Under the pieces are notes generated by a model. The model was not told the origin of the DNA and ran no database searches. It saw nothing but the letters and a program-made list of their open reading frames with translations. Shown here piece after piece: positions 43,125 through 52,135 of a DNA stretch of 64,000 nt. The DNA comes from a bacterium (GTDB taxonomy: Bacteria > Actinomycetota > Acidimicrobiia > Spongiisociales > Spongiisociaceae). Numbering within the stretch: the first letter of the stretch is position 1; each line of letters starts with the position of its first letter. Made by a program: the position numbers and the translations under genes. The stretch is from assembly GCA_028821575.1 (NCBI GenBank), contig JAPPFW010000029.1, positions 73,631-137,630 of the forward strand, in the 5' to 3' direction.

Positions 43125-43714
43125 AACTGAACGGCCGCCCACGCCTGATCCACCACCAGTCCCAGCGACTGTTCCGCGTCGATGACCACGAACCGGTCAG
43201 GTTCCCGGGAGGCCAGACGCTCGAAGGCCTCCGCCACCGACGCGAGCAGCGAACTCCCCTCCGATCCGATGCGATCCTCCTTCTCCTGGCGGGCCAGCCC
43301 TGCCTCCGGCGCAACGACCAGCAACATCACCATGTCGGGCCACGTACCCGATAGACCGGGCTCGTTTATCTGACGGACCCGGCCGATCCCCAACCCCCGT
43401 CCGGCCCCCTGATAGGCGAGCGAGGAGTAGACGGAGCGATCGCTCAACACCCAGGCAGATCTCGCCAGGGCCGGGCGCACCACCTCCTCGACCAACTGCG
43501 CCCGGTCCGCGGCGAACATGAGTGCCTCCGCCCAGGCGGACATGGGCGGCCCCTCCAGCAGGAGATCACGGAGGGACTCACCGACGGCCGTGCCGCCCGG
43601 TTCCCGCACGCACACCACATCATGACCTTCACCTTCGAGCCGTTCCGCCAATGCGACCAGCACACTGGTCTTACCGGCCCCGTCGATACCTTCCAAGGCG
43701 ATGTAGCGGCTCAT
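43121..43714 (-). CDS. tmk: Thymidylate kinase
   Basis: This is a 197-residue dTMP kinase, which phosphorylates dTMP to dTDP for DNA synthesis. The P-loop reads ALEGIDGAGKTS near the N-terminus, followed by the DRY/DRS-type motif REPGGTAVGE and LSDRSVYSSLAYQGAGRGLG. The start at 43714 gives the normal length; an in-frame ATG eight codons upstream would abut the MFS stop. It is coupled to holB. Confidence 0.93.
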   Translation of the reverse strand: MSRYIALEGIDGAGKTSVLVALAERLEGEGHDVVCVREPGGTAVGESLRDLLLEGPPMSAWAEALMFAADRAQLVEEVVRPALARSAWVLSDRSVYSSLAYQGAGRGLGIGRVRQINEPGLSGTWPDMVMLLVVAPEAGLARQEKEDRIGSEGSSLLASVAEAFERLASREPDRFVVIDAEQSLGLVVDQAWAAVQL

Positions 43715-43747
43715 CTCCCGACCCGACCCTGCCCTCACCCGTCACCG

Positions 43748-45025
43748 TCACTCGTCGTGGTTCGCGACCCGGCGCTTTTCCTTGATCCAGCCCACCGCAT
43801 GCGACGCGTCCCGGATCGAACTCCGTACCTGGGGCGGTATCTCGCGGTGGATCAGTGCCGAGCGGATAGCCACCACCGACAGCAGGCCTGTTCCCAGGAT
43901 CAGAATCCCGGCCAGGGCGAACAGGTTCCTTATCCCGTTGTCGAAGGGCGGGGGGAACAGGCCGTCGAGCGTCGACGCGGCCAGCACCGCCAGCGTGAAG
44001 GAAATCAGCATGGCGGTTCTCACCAGCGCAAAGAGCGCCGCGAAGGTGCGTCCCCGCAACGTGTCGTCTACGGCGCCGTGCAGATGGGTGAATCCCATCA
44101 CGTAGGCGAACCCGGTGCCTACACCGGCTACCAGCACCCAGCCCGCCGCTCCTGTCACCGTCCCCGCGAAGGCTGCAAGGCCGATCGACAGCCCCGCCAC
44201 AACGAGGCTCAGGGCGTAGGTCAGGTCGTAGCGGGTGCGCTCGGTGCTGAAGGCCGCCACTCCCAGCATTCCGAGTCCAACCCCGACCCCCAAAGCGGTG
44301 ACCAGGACACCGAAGCCCGTGTCGCCGCCGCCGAGCACGTCCCGAGCGAAGGTTTGCCCCAGAGGTAGCAACGCACTCCCGCCGAACAGGGCTACCGCCA
44401 TCCCCACGACCACTCTCCGGACCGGACGGGTCCTCGTGACGAAGACGAAACCCTCCGCCAGGTCACGGAAGGGCTGGCGCCAGTCCCGCTGAGCAACCGG
44501 GTCATGAACGGCCCGTTCAGCGAGGGTGGGTTTGGGCACGGCGATGGTCGCCACGATCACTCCGGAGACGACGAAGGTCACCGCATCCAGGGCGAATGCC
44601 AGGTCGGGCCCGCGGTCGATGGGACCGAGTACACCGACAACGGAGAAGAGGGCTGCCAGGCCGGCCCACGCAGCGGCTCCCAAGGGAGCGGTGCCGTATG
44701 CAGCCGCAGCTGAGAAGCTGTTGGCCCGCACGAGTTGGTCCCCTTGGACCAGGGTGGGAACCGCCGCCTCCCTTGCCGGCTGGCGGATCATGGTGAGGAG
44801 CTCGAGGACCGAGGAGATCACCGCGATCTCCACGAGGTCGTCGGCGAACAGGAGCCCGAGCACCACGACCCCCCGACCCACGTCGGAGAGCACCATCACC
44901 CACTTGCGGTCGAGGCGGTCGGCGACCACCCCCGCCAACGAACCGAGCAGCAACCCGGGGACGATCCTGCTCATCAGGGGCACCAAGGCCGCGCTGCTGC
45001 CTCCGATGTGGCTGGCGAGGGCCAA
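43748..45025 (-). CDS. MFS transporter (start uncertain)
   Basis: This is a major facilitator of at least 425 residues, with about 11-12 hydrophobic segments and the loop motif GVVADRLDRKWVMVLSDVGR. TTG at 45025 is the first standard start codon in frame, but it falls inside the first membrane helix. The same frame stays open for 30 more codons to TAG at 45116-45118 and encodes a typical MFS N-terminus (LLRRGPFSRLWWASAASSWG, then DWITFFATL). That stretch has no ATG, GTG or TTG; the first codon after the TAG is ATC. A non-standard start or a sequence error is likely. It heads the cluster with tmk and holB. Confidence 0.75.
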   Translation of the reverse strand: MALASHIGGSSAALVPLMSRIVPGLLLGSLAGVVADRLDRKWVMVLSDVGRGVVVLGLLFADDLVEIAVISSVLELLTMIRQPAREAAVPTLVQGDQLVRANSFSAAAAYGTAPLGAAAWAGLAALFSVVGVLGPIDRGPDLAFALDAVTFVVSGVIVATIAVPKPTLAERAVHDPVAQRDWRQPFRDLAEGFVFVTRTRPVRRVVVGMAVALFGGSALLPLGQTFARDVLGGGDTGFGVLVTALGVGVGLGMLGVAAFSTERTRYDLTYALSLVVAGLSIGLAAFAGTVTGAAGWVLVAGVGTGFAYVMGFTHLHGAVDDTLRGRTFAALFALVRTAMLISFTLAVLAASTLDGLFPPPFDNGIRNLFALAGILILGTGLLSVVAIRSALIHREIPPQVRSSIRDASHAVGWIKEKRRVANHDE

Positions 45026-45189
45026 CGTTGCGAAGAAGGTTATCCAGTCACCCCAGGACGACGCGGCACTCGCCCACCACAGCCTCGAAAAGGGCCCTCT
45101 GCGTAAGAGTTCGATCTACAACCCCCGCACGGTTATCTGGCAACACTGTCGGCGCCTCACGGGTTCGAACCGCCCCGGGAGAGGAAGGC

Positions 45190-45210
45190 CGGGCCTGTCC
45201 GTCAGGCCCG
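45190..45210. terminator. GC-rich hairpin between MFS and topA
   Basis: CGGGCCTG and CAGGCCCG form a perfect 8-bp stem with a TCCGT loop. It lies between the divergent MFS and topA genes, seven bases before the topA -35 box. It could insulate the promoters or act on transcripts entering from either side. No T-run follows. Confidence 0.4.
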
Positions 45211-45216
45211 CTCATC

Positions 45217-45246
45217 TTGACAGGCTCGCCTCGCCTAGGGTAATCA
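45217..45246 (+). promoter_or_regulatory. topA promoter, probably giving a leaderless mRNA
   Basis: A perfect TTGACA (45217-45222) and TAATCA (45241-45246) are 18 bases apart. Transcription starting 7 bases after the -10 would begin at the A of the topA ATG (45253). No Shine-Dalgarno sequence precedes that ATG, which agrees with leaderless translation, common in actinobacteria. Confidence 0.55.
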
Positions 45247-45252
45247 TGCATC

Positions 45253-47847
45253 ATGCCTAGACCTCTCATCATCGTCGAGTCGGCGACCAAGGCACGAACG
45301 ATCGCCGGCTATCTGGGGAGCGGATACCGTGTCGAGTCCTCCCAGGGCCACATCCGTGATCTCCCCAACAACGCCAAACAGATCCCGGCCAAGTTCAAGG
45401 ACCAACGTTGGGCCAGGGACTGGGGTGTGGACGTGGATCATGACTTCGAACCCCTGTACATCGTTCCGCCGGAGAGCCGCAAGACGGTCCAGACCCTGAA
45501 GCGCTTGGTCAAGGAGGCCTCCGAGTTGTTCCTCGCCACCGACGAGGACCGGGAGGGCGAGGCGATCGCGTGGCACCTCAAGCAGGTGCTCAAACCGCGG
45601 GTGCCGATGCGCCGTATGGTGTTCCACGAGATAACGCCCGGAGCAATCCGGACGGCACTAGCGAACCCGAGACCGATCGACATCGCTCTCGTGGACGCCC
45701 AGGAGGCGCGCCGCACCCTCGACCGCCTGGTCGGCTACGGCCTGTCACCAGTGCTGTGGAGGAAGGTGAAGCGCGGCCTGTCCGCGGGACGGGTGCAGAG
45801 CGTCGCGGTCCGGTTGATCGTGGAACGCGAGCGACGACGCATCGCCTTCCGCTCGGCAGGTTTCTGGAGCATCGAGGGACTGTTCGCGACCGAGCGTGGT
45901 GAGACGTTCACGGCCTCTCTCGCCGCAATCGACGGGACGCGCCCGGCCGGGAGCAGGGACTTCAACGAACGGGGCGAACTCACCGCCTCCAAGGTCGTAC
46001 GGCTCGACGAAGCCCGCGCACGCGACATCTCCGCCGGGACCGAGGGCTGCCATCTCCGGGTGCGATCCGTCGTTGCAAAGCCCTACAGCCGGAATCCTTA
46101 CGCCCCGTTCCGGACCTCGACACTCCAGCAGGAAGCGTCGCGGAAGCTGCGGTTCGGCGCGTCGAGGACGATGATCGCCGCCCAGCGGCTGTACGAGCGC
46201 GGTCACATCACCTACATGCGTACGGACAGCACCAACCTCTCGGAGACGGCGCTGAAGACGGCCCGCGCGGAGATCCTCAAGCGCTACGGATCCCGGTACC
46301 TGGCCGCAAAGCCCCGGCGTTACGCCAACAAGGTCAAGAACGCCCAGGAAGCACACGAGGCGATCCGCCCGGCCGGCGACTCGTGGCGAACACCCCAGCA
46401 GCTGGCCAAGGTCGTGAACGACCGCGACCAGCAACGTGTCTACCGCCTGATCTGGGCCCGCACCCTGGCTTCGCAGATGGCCCCGGCTCGGGGCGAGAGC
46501 ACCCGGGTCCGGCTCGGTGGGACGATCCCTGGTGGGACCGATGTGGAGTTCGCGGCCACCGGCAGGACGGTCACATTCGCGGGGTTCCTCCGGGTCTACG
46601 TGGAAGGGCAGGACCACCCAGATGGCGAAGTCGACGACCGGGAGCGTCATCTCCCGGCCTTGGCCGTCGATGATCGGATCCTGGCTCGGGACGTCACGGC
46701 GAAAGGGCGCAAGACACAGCCCCCGCACCGTTTCACCGAGGCCTCGCTCATCAAGCAGCTGGAGGACATGGGTATCGGCCGCCCCTCGACCTACGCCTCG
46801 ATAATCGCAACGGTCATCGGGCGCGGCTACGTGTTCAAGAAGGGAAACGCCCTCGTCCCCTCGATCACGGGATTCGCCACCACGCTGTTGCTCGAACGCC
46901 ACTTCGAGGAACTGGTGGACTTCGGCTTCACAGCGCGGATGGAGGACGACCTCGACAAGATCGCCAGGGGTGAGGCGGAGAAGGTTCCCTGGCTCCGACG
47001 CTTCTTCCACGGCAACGGGGCTCAGGGCCTGTACGACCTGGTGTCGGGCGAGCATGTCGACGGTATCGACCCGCGCCAGATCTTCTTGGATCTGGGAAAG
47101 GACGACCGGGGCGAGCCGGTGGTGGTGCGAGTCGGCAGGTACGGTCCCTATGTCGCCAGGGGTGACGACCGGGCATCGGTGCCGGAGGATATCCCGCCCG
47201 ACGAGTTGTCCGTGGAGCGGGCCATAGAGATGCTTGAAGCACCGCAGGGGGACAAGATCCTGGGCACGGATCCCGACTCGGGTCTCACCGTCCTGGCTCG
47301 AATCGGTCGATACGGACCGTACGTGCAACTGGGCGAGGATACGAAGGGAGCAGGAAAGCCAAAGCGCGCATCCCTCCTCCGGAACATGGTCATCGACGAA
47401 CTGGCGCTTGACGATGCCCTGAAGCTCCTTTCCCTTCCCCGTCAGGTCGGCGCGCATCCGGAGACAGGCGAGATGATCGTGGCAGCGAGCGGACGCTACG
47501 GCCCGTATCTCAAGATGGGCAAGACCTACCGGAACCTCGACAACCCGCAAAGCCTGTTCGACATCACGCTCGAGGAGGCCGTCGGGGTAATGAACGCTCC
47601 CAAGCAGACCAGACGCCGCGGAGCCGCTCCCCCACTCCAGGAATTCGGGAAGGATCCGGTATCGGGAGGCAAGGTCCTACTCAGGACCGGACGCTACGGA
47701 CCCTACGTGACCGACGGCGCCGTCAACGCCTCCGTGCGGGAGGATGCCATCGCGGACCTCAACCTCGAACATGCAGCCGTCCTGCTGGCGCGCCGGAGGG
47801 AGAAGCTCAAGGAGCAAGGCAAGTGGCCTCCCAAGAAGAGGCGTTAG
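45253..47847 (+). CDS. topA: DNA topoisomerase I
   Basis: This is an 864-residue type IA topoisomerase that relaxes negative supercoils. The Toprim domain begins PLIIVESATKARTIAGYL, with the acidic triad in DEDREGEAIAWHL. The active-site tyrosine is Tyr321 in HITYMRTDSTNLS. The C-terminal part has four DNA-binding repeats marked by RYGPYV or RYGPYL and a lysine-rich tail (KEQGKWPPKKRR), without zinc fingers, as in actinobacterial TopA. It is monocistronic, with a strong promoter directly before the ATG. Confidence 0.96.
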   Translation: MPRPLIIVESATKARTIAGYLGSGYRVESSQGHIRDLPNNAKQIPAKFKDQRWARDWGVDVDHDFEPLYIVPPESRKTVQTLKRLVKEASELFLATDEDREGEAIAWHLKQVLKPRVPMRRMVFHEITPGAIRTALANPRPIDIALVDAQEARRTLDRLVGYGLSPVLWRKVKRGLSAGRVQSVAVRLIVERERRRIAFRSAGFWSIEGLFATERGETFTASLAAIDGTRPAGSRDFNERGELTASKVVRLDEARARDISAGTEGCHLRVRSVVAKPYSRNPYAPFRTSTLQQEASRKLRFGASRTMIAAQRLYERGHITYMRTDSTNLSETALKTARAEILKRYGSRYLAAKPRRYANKVKNAQEAHEAIRPAGDSWRTPQQLAKVVNDRDQQRVYRLIWARTLASQMAPARGESTRVRLGGTIPGGTDVEFAATGRTVTFAGFLRVYVEGQDHPDGEVDDRERHLPALAVDDRILARDVTAKGRKTQPPHRFTEASLIKQLEDMGIGRPSTYASIIATVIGRGYVFKKGNALVPSITGFATTLLLERHFEELVDFGFTARMEDDLDKIARGEAEKVPWLRRFFHGNGAQGLYDLVSGEHVDGIDPRQIFLDLGKDDRGEPVVVRVGRYGPYVARGDDRASVPEDIPPDELSVERAIEMLEAPQGDKILGTDPDSGLTVLARIGRYGPYVQLGEDTKGAGKPKRASLLRNMVIDELALDDALKLLSLPRQVGAHPETGEMIVAASGRYGPYLKMGKTYRNLDNPQSLFDITLEEAVGVMNAPKQTRRRGAAPPLQEFGKDPVSGGKVLLRTGRYGPYVTDGAVNASVREDAIADLNLEHAAVLLARRREKLKEQGKWPPKKRR

Positions 47848-47913
47848 TCAGCGGCCAGGTGCCAGTGAGGGACACCGAAAACTGGACCTCGCACTCAATA
47901 CCATCGAGAGTCC

Positions 47914-47955
47914 CACCGACCACCGACCACCGAGACCACTAACCACTACCAGTGA
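47914..47955. repeat. Tandem heptamer array overlapping a gene end
   Basis: CACCGAC x2, CACCGAG, ACCACTA x2 and CCAGTGA run in 7-base register. The right end covers the last codons and stop of the bactofilin-like gene (from 47939), whose terminal residues VTGSG are therefore encoded by repeat units. Confidence 0.8.
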
Positions 47956-49117
47956 CCATGAAGCGCCACAGATTCCTTCCTCTCCTGGCCCGGGCGCCCG
48001 CCCCCATTGCCAGCACTACCAGACCGACCGCCGCCCCGACGGAGGGGAACAGAAGGATCAGCAGCTCCAGAGGCACCAGCGGCAGGACGAACGCTCCGTA
48101 GACGCTCAGCCGGTTCCGGCTGGCGAAACGCCCCAGGAAGACCAGGACGGGTAACGGCGCCGTCGTTATCAGTAACAGGAGTGCTAGCAGCAGCACCGGG
48201 ATCGCCGCCAGGCCTGCAAGCACCGACCACGCCGCCATCTTCGGCGCTCCCCACACCACTCCGGCGATCGGAACGGCGACCGGTAGGGCCAGCAAGGCCA
48301 AACGGACCAGACCTATGCCGAGACACCTGAGCGGGCGGCTTGCCAGGTTGGCGACCGAGCGTTCCAGCTGATCGGGGGCATACCAGATCCGGAGGAGACC
48401 GTAGGCCAGCAGGAGCAGGAACGCGACGACTCCGTACATCAGGGCGGCAGCCCTGAAACGGAAGTCGGGGGTCAGGGGCAGCCGCCGGACCGCGGTCCCG
48501 CCTATGACGGCCTCCGGGTGGATAGCCGCCGCTCGTGCGCTGCGGTAACCGAGATCCTCCACAACGTGCGCACCCTCGAGAACCACCATCCTCCCGACGG
48601 TCATCTCCACATCCCGACCGACCGTCCCTGCGATGACCGTGCGACCGAAGGTGCGCCCTCTCATGTCGTGACCCACGTCGCCACCCGCGATCAGCGATCG
48701 GGACCAGACAAGGCTGTCCGCGCCGATCGACCCTCCGAGGTAGACATCGCGCCCCACCCCGACCACGTCGCGGCCCACCTCGCCGCCTATGTCGAGGTCC
48801 ACACCCACCAGCCGGACGGATCCGGTCACCACACCGGTGACGTTGGCGGTGGTGGCAACCCCGATGATGTCGCCCTCCACCCGGCCGGACACGTCCAGAT
48901 GCTCCCCCGCCAGGACGACCAGATCCCCCTCGATCGTCCCCGCCATCCTCACGACAGTCGCTGCCACGTAAAGGCTTTCCTCCACCACCTCCCCGTCGCG
49001 GATCAGGAAGATGCCGGCCGATGCCGTCCTGAGGGCTTGCGGTGCGTCGGCGGCGACGAGGAGAACCATCGCCAAACCCAGTCCGACAAGACCGGCAAGG
49101 GGCTTGGGCTCAACCAC
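47939..49117 (-). CDS. Bactofilin-like polymer-forming domain membrane protein
   Basis: This 392-residue protein has an N-terminal hydrophobic helix (signal or anchor). Residues of about 35-190 form a run of short GxV/GDV repeats (AGTIEGDLVVLAGEHLDVSG and similar) typical of the bactofilin/polymer-forming beta-helix. Four or five membrane helices follow, and a basic C-terminus closes it. Proteins with this layout are common in bacteria but poorly characterised. Its GTG start overlaps the nuoN stop by 8 bases, so it is translated with the complex I operon. Whether it assists the complex or merely rides along is unknown. Confidence 0.75.
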   Translation of the reverse strand: MVEPKPLAGLVGLGLAMVLLVAADAPQALRTASAGIFLIRDGEVVEESLYVAATVVRMAGTIEGDLVVLAGEHLDVSGRVEGDIIGVATTANVTGVVTGSVRLVGVDLDIGGEVGRDVVGVGRDVYLGGSIGADSLVWSRSLIAGGDVGHDMRGRTFGRTVIAGTVGRDVEMTVGRMVVLEGAHVVEDLGYRSARAAAIHPEAVIGGTAVRRLPLTPDFRFRAAALMYGVVAFLLLLAYGLLRIWYAPDQLERSVANLASRPLRCLGIGLVRLALLALPVAVPIAGVVWGAPKMAAWSVLAGLAAIPVLLLALLLLITTAPLPVLVFLGRFASRNRLSVYGAFVLPLVPLELLILLFPSVGAAVGLVVLAMGAGARARRGRNLWRFMVTGSG

Positions 49118-50552
49118 CAGCCCGGGTCAGCAAGTCCATGAGCGGACCGGGGAAGACCCCGAACGCGATGGTGAGGGCGGTCGAGGCGAGCAGCACCCCC
49201 CGTACATGCAAGGCGGGCGCCCACTCGGCCCCGCTCCCGTCGCCGGAACGGAAATACATCAGCACCACGAGACGAAGGTAGAAGAAGAAAGCGGCCACGG
49301 ACGAGAGCAGGCCGACGATCACCAGCCAGCCGTACCCGGCGTCCCATGCCGCACTGAACACCTGGAACTTGCCGATGAAACCGGTGGTGAGCGGCATCCC
49401 GGACATGGCGATCATCAGGGTGGCCAGCACGGCTGCCACGACCGGGGACCGCCTGCCCAGACCTCGATAGTCGTCGAACGCGCTGCCAGAGGAGGCGGGA
49501 CCGCTCACCGCAGTCACGGCCGCGAAGGCCCCGACCAGCATCACAGAGTAGGTGGCCAGGTAGAACAACACGCCATCGGTCCCGGCCAGGCCGGCCGTGA
49601 TCCCGGTGAGTATGAAACCAGCGTGGGCCACACCCGAGTAGGCCAGCATGCGCCGAACATCGGACTGCTGGATCGCCAGCAGGGTCCCGAACACCACCGA
49701 GACGGCCGCGAGAATCGCCAAGCCGTCGGCCCATGCTCTCTGGTACCTGTCGAACCCGATGATCAGGATGTTGATTAGCGCCGCGAACCCGCCCACCTTG
49801 GCCGCGGCCGCCATGAAACCGACGACTCCGGCCGGCGCCCCCTGGTAGACATCCGGCGCCCAGGAGTGGAAGGGAGCGGCGGTGACCTTGAATCCCATCC
49901 CCACAACCAACAACGCCATGCCGATCAGGAGCACCGCCGGCCGCGCCACGTGGTAGGCGTCCAGCACCCCTCCCGCCTCGACCAGGTTGGTGGTTCCGGT
50001 TCCCGCATAGGCGAGCGCGCCTCCGTAGATGAAGATCGCGGATGCGAAGGCCCCCAGGAGGAAGTACTTCATGGCCGCCTCGTCACCTGCAGTGGAGTTG
50101 CGCACGATCCCGGCCAGCACGTAGAGGGCGATGGAACCGACCTCCAGCGCCACGAACACCATGACGAGGTCCGCCGACGCCCCCATCAGCATGAAACCGG
50201 CGGTCGATACGAGGACCAGGCTGATGCCCTCGGCCATCCTGCGTCCGAGTCCGACCAGCATCTCCCAGGCGGTGACCGTACCCAGCACGGCCACGACCAG
50301 CAGCATGATGCGTGCGGACACGGAGAGGTTGTGCAGGAAGAGGGTCCCACCGAATGAGATTCCCACACCGTCCGTCCCGACCCGGTGCCATTGCCCTCCG
50401 ATCGCCACACCCACCGCCGCGAACGTGACCGCGGCGATCCACCCGTGCACGCGTGGCTGCGGATGGAGGAACACATCCACCATGAGTACCGCTACCGCCC
50501 CCACCAGCAGGAGGAGTTCGGGCGCGATGGCGAGGTACGAGACGTCGGTCAC
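49110..50552 (-). CDS. nuoN: NADH-quinone oxidoreductase subunit N
   Basis: This 480-residue antiporter-like membrane subunit of complex I has about 14 hydrophobic segments. Landmarks are DEAAMKYFLLGAFASAIFIYG and APFHSWAPDVYQGAPAG, then LAIQQSDVRRMLAYSGVAH. It forms one of the proton channels in the membrane arm. GTG at 50552 overlaps the nuoM stop (GTGA). It is the last nuo gene, followed by the overlapping bactofilin-like gene. Confidence 0.95.
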   Translation of the reverse strand: MTDVSYLAIAPELLLLVGAVAVLMVDVFLHPQPRVHGWIAAVTFAAVGVAIGGQWHRVGTDGVGISFGGTLFLHNLSVSARIMLLVVAVLGTVTAWEMLVGLGRRMAEGISLVLVSTAGFMLMGASADLVMVFVALEVGSIALYVLAGIVRNSTAGDEAAMKYFLLGAFASAIFIYGGALAYAGTGTTNLVEAGGVLDAYHVARPAVLLIGMALLVVGMGFKVTAAPFHSWAPDVYQGAPAGVVGFMAAAAKVGGFAALINILIIGFDRYQRAWADGLAILAAVSVVFGTLLAIQQSDVRRMLAYSGVAHAGFILTGITAGLAGTDGVLFYLATYSVMLVGAFAAVTAVSGPASSGSAFDDYRGLGRRSPVVAAVLATLMIAMSGMPLTTGFIGKFQVFSAAWDAGYGWLVIVGLLSSVAAFFFYLRLVVLMYFRSGDGSGAEWAPALHVRGVLLASTALTIAFGVFPGPLMDLLTRAGG

Positions 50553-52093
50553 TCGCCGCCTCCGGATAGGATCAACCCGGGTCCACCGGGGTCGGGTGCC
50601 TCGTAGCCGGTGGTGGCTTCGATCCTGGCAAGCACCGCGTCGGTGGACGGACCGATCACGTCCAGCGCCACCTTCGGGTACACCCCGAGCAGGATGATCA
50701 AGGCCACCAGCGGAACGAACACCAGCGTCTCGCCGATCGAGAGATCCGCCAGCCCTTGGTTGGCGGGATTGGTCGGCTTCCCGGTGAAGACCCGTTCGTA
50801 GGCCCACAGGAGATACACCGCGGCCAGGATCACCCCCACCGCGGCGATGACCGTGTAGAACGGCAGGGCGGGGTAGCTTCCCATCAGGATGAGGAACTCC
50901 CCGACGAAGCCGTTGAGGCCGGGAAGGCCGATGGAGGCGAAAGCGATGAACAGGAACATCCCGGCGAATACCGGCATCGACGAGGCCAGCCCCCCGAAGT
51001 CGGCGATCAGCTTCGTGTGGCGCCGTTCGTAGAGGATCCCCACCAGGAGGAACAGAGCTCCCGTGGTGAGCCCGTGGTTGATCATCTGCACCACTCCGCC
51101 TTTAAGGCTCTGAGAAGTCAGGGCGAAGGTCCCGAGCACGATGAAGCCCAGGTGGCTGACCGAGGAGTAGGCGACCAGTTTCTTCAGATCCGGCTGGACG
51201 ATCGCCACCACCGCCCCGTAGATCACCCCCACCACGGCCAGCGTGGCCAGCAGGGGAACGAAATCAAGGGTTGCTTCGGGAAACAGCGGCAGGTTGAAGC
51301 GGAGCAGCCCGTAGGTGCCGAGCTTGAGCAACACCCCGGCCAGGAGGACGGAACCCGCGGTGGGCGCCTCGACGTGGGCGTCGGGGAGCCAGGTGTGGAG
51401 CGGGAACACGGGCACCTTGATGGCGAAAGCCAGGGCGAAAGCTCCGAACAGCCACCTCTGAGCCGTGACACCCAACTCGAGATCGAGCATCGCCAGGTAC
51501 GAGAATCCGAACTCGCCGGTCTGGTCCCTGTGGATGAATGCCAGCGCGATGATGCCGGCCAACATCAACGCCGAACCGAACGCCGTGTAGAGGAAGAACT
51601 TGATCGCCGCGTAGATGCGGTTCTCGCTTCCCCATATGCCGATGATGAAGGCCATGGGGATCAGGATCACCTCGAAGAACACGAAAAAGAGGAACAGGTC
51701 GAGCGAGAGAAACACCCCGATGAGGCCGGCTTCGAGGAGCAGGTTCATAGCCACGAAGAGCCTCACGCGGTGATCCACGCCCATGGATGCCCCGAGGGCC
51801 ACCGGAACCAGCACGGTGGTGAGCACCACGAGCAGGAGGGATATGCCGTCCACGCCGAGATGCCAGGCCACGCCGAGTTGTTCGATCCAGACCACGCGCT
51901 CGACGAACTGGAATCCGGCCTTGCCCCGCTCGAACTCGAGGAACAGAACCCCGGCCGGCGCGACCGGTAGAAGGCTCAGGATCACCCCCAACGGGCGCAC
52001 CAACTCGCGACGCCGCTCGGGGATCAGCATGACCACCACCGCCGCCAGAGCGGGAACCAGGATCAGTGCGCTGAGCGTCGAGAAGCCGCTCAT
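50549..52093 (-). CDS. nuoM: NADH-quinone oxidoreductase subunit M
   Basis: This 514-residue antiporter-like subunit has the conserved channel helices HLGVDGISLLLVVLTTVLVP, FFVFFEVILIPMAFIIGIWG and LPDAHVEAPTAGSVLLAG, including the helix-embedded glutamate and lysines expected for proton transfer. Length and topology are normal. It lies 42 bases after nuoL and overlaps nuoN. Confidence 0.96.
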   Translation of the reverse strand: MSGFSTLSALILVPALAAVVVMLIPERRRELVRPLGVILSLLPVAPAGVLFLEFERGKAGFQFVERVVWIEQLGVAWHLGVDGISLLLVVLTTVLVPVALGASMGVDHRVRLFVAMNLLLEAGLIGVFLSLDLFLFFVFFEVILIPMAFIIGIWGSENRIYAAIKFFLYTAFGSALMLAGIIALAFIHRDQTGEFGFSYLAMLDLELGVTAQRWLFGAFALAFAIKVPVFPLHTWLPDAHVEAPTAGSVLLAGVLLKLGTYGLLRFNLPLFPEATLDFVPLLATLAVVGVIYGAVVAIVQPDLKKLVAYSSVSHLGFIVLGTFALTSQSLKGGVVQMINHGLTTGALFLLVGILYERRHTKLIADFGGLASSMPVFAGMFLFIAFASIGLPGLNGFVGEFLILMGSYPALPFYTVIAAVGVILAAVYLLWAYERVFTGKPTNPANQGLADLSIGETLVFVPLVALIILLGVYPKVALDVIGPSTDAVLARIEATTGYEAPDPGGPGLILSGGGE

Positions 52094-52135
52094 TGGCCAC
52101 CGGTCCAGATCGTGCGCTTCCCGCGGGCACCCATC

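Noticed and set aside
45121-45185. tRNA-like GGTTCGAAC T-loop between MFS and topA
   Set aside because: The flanking bases do not form a complete T-stem, and no matching acceptor stem or anticodon arm is present on either strand.
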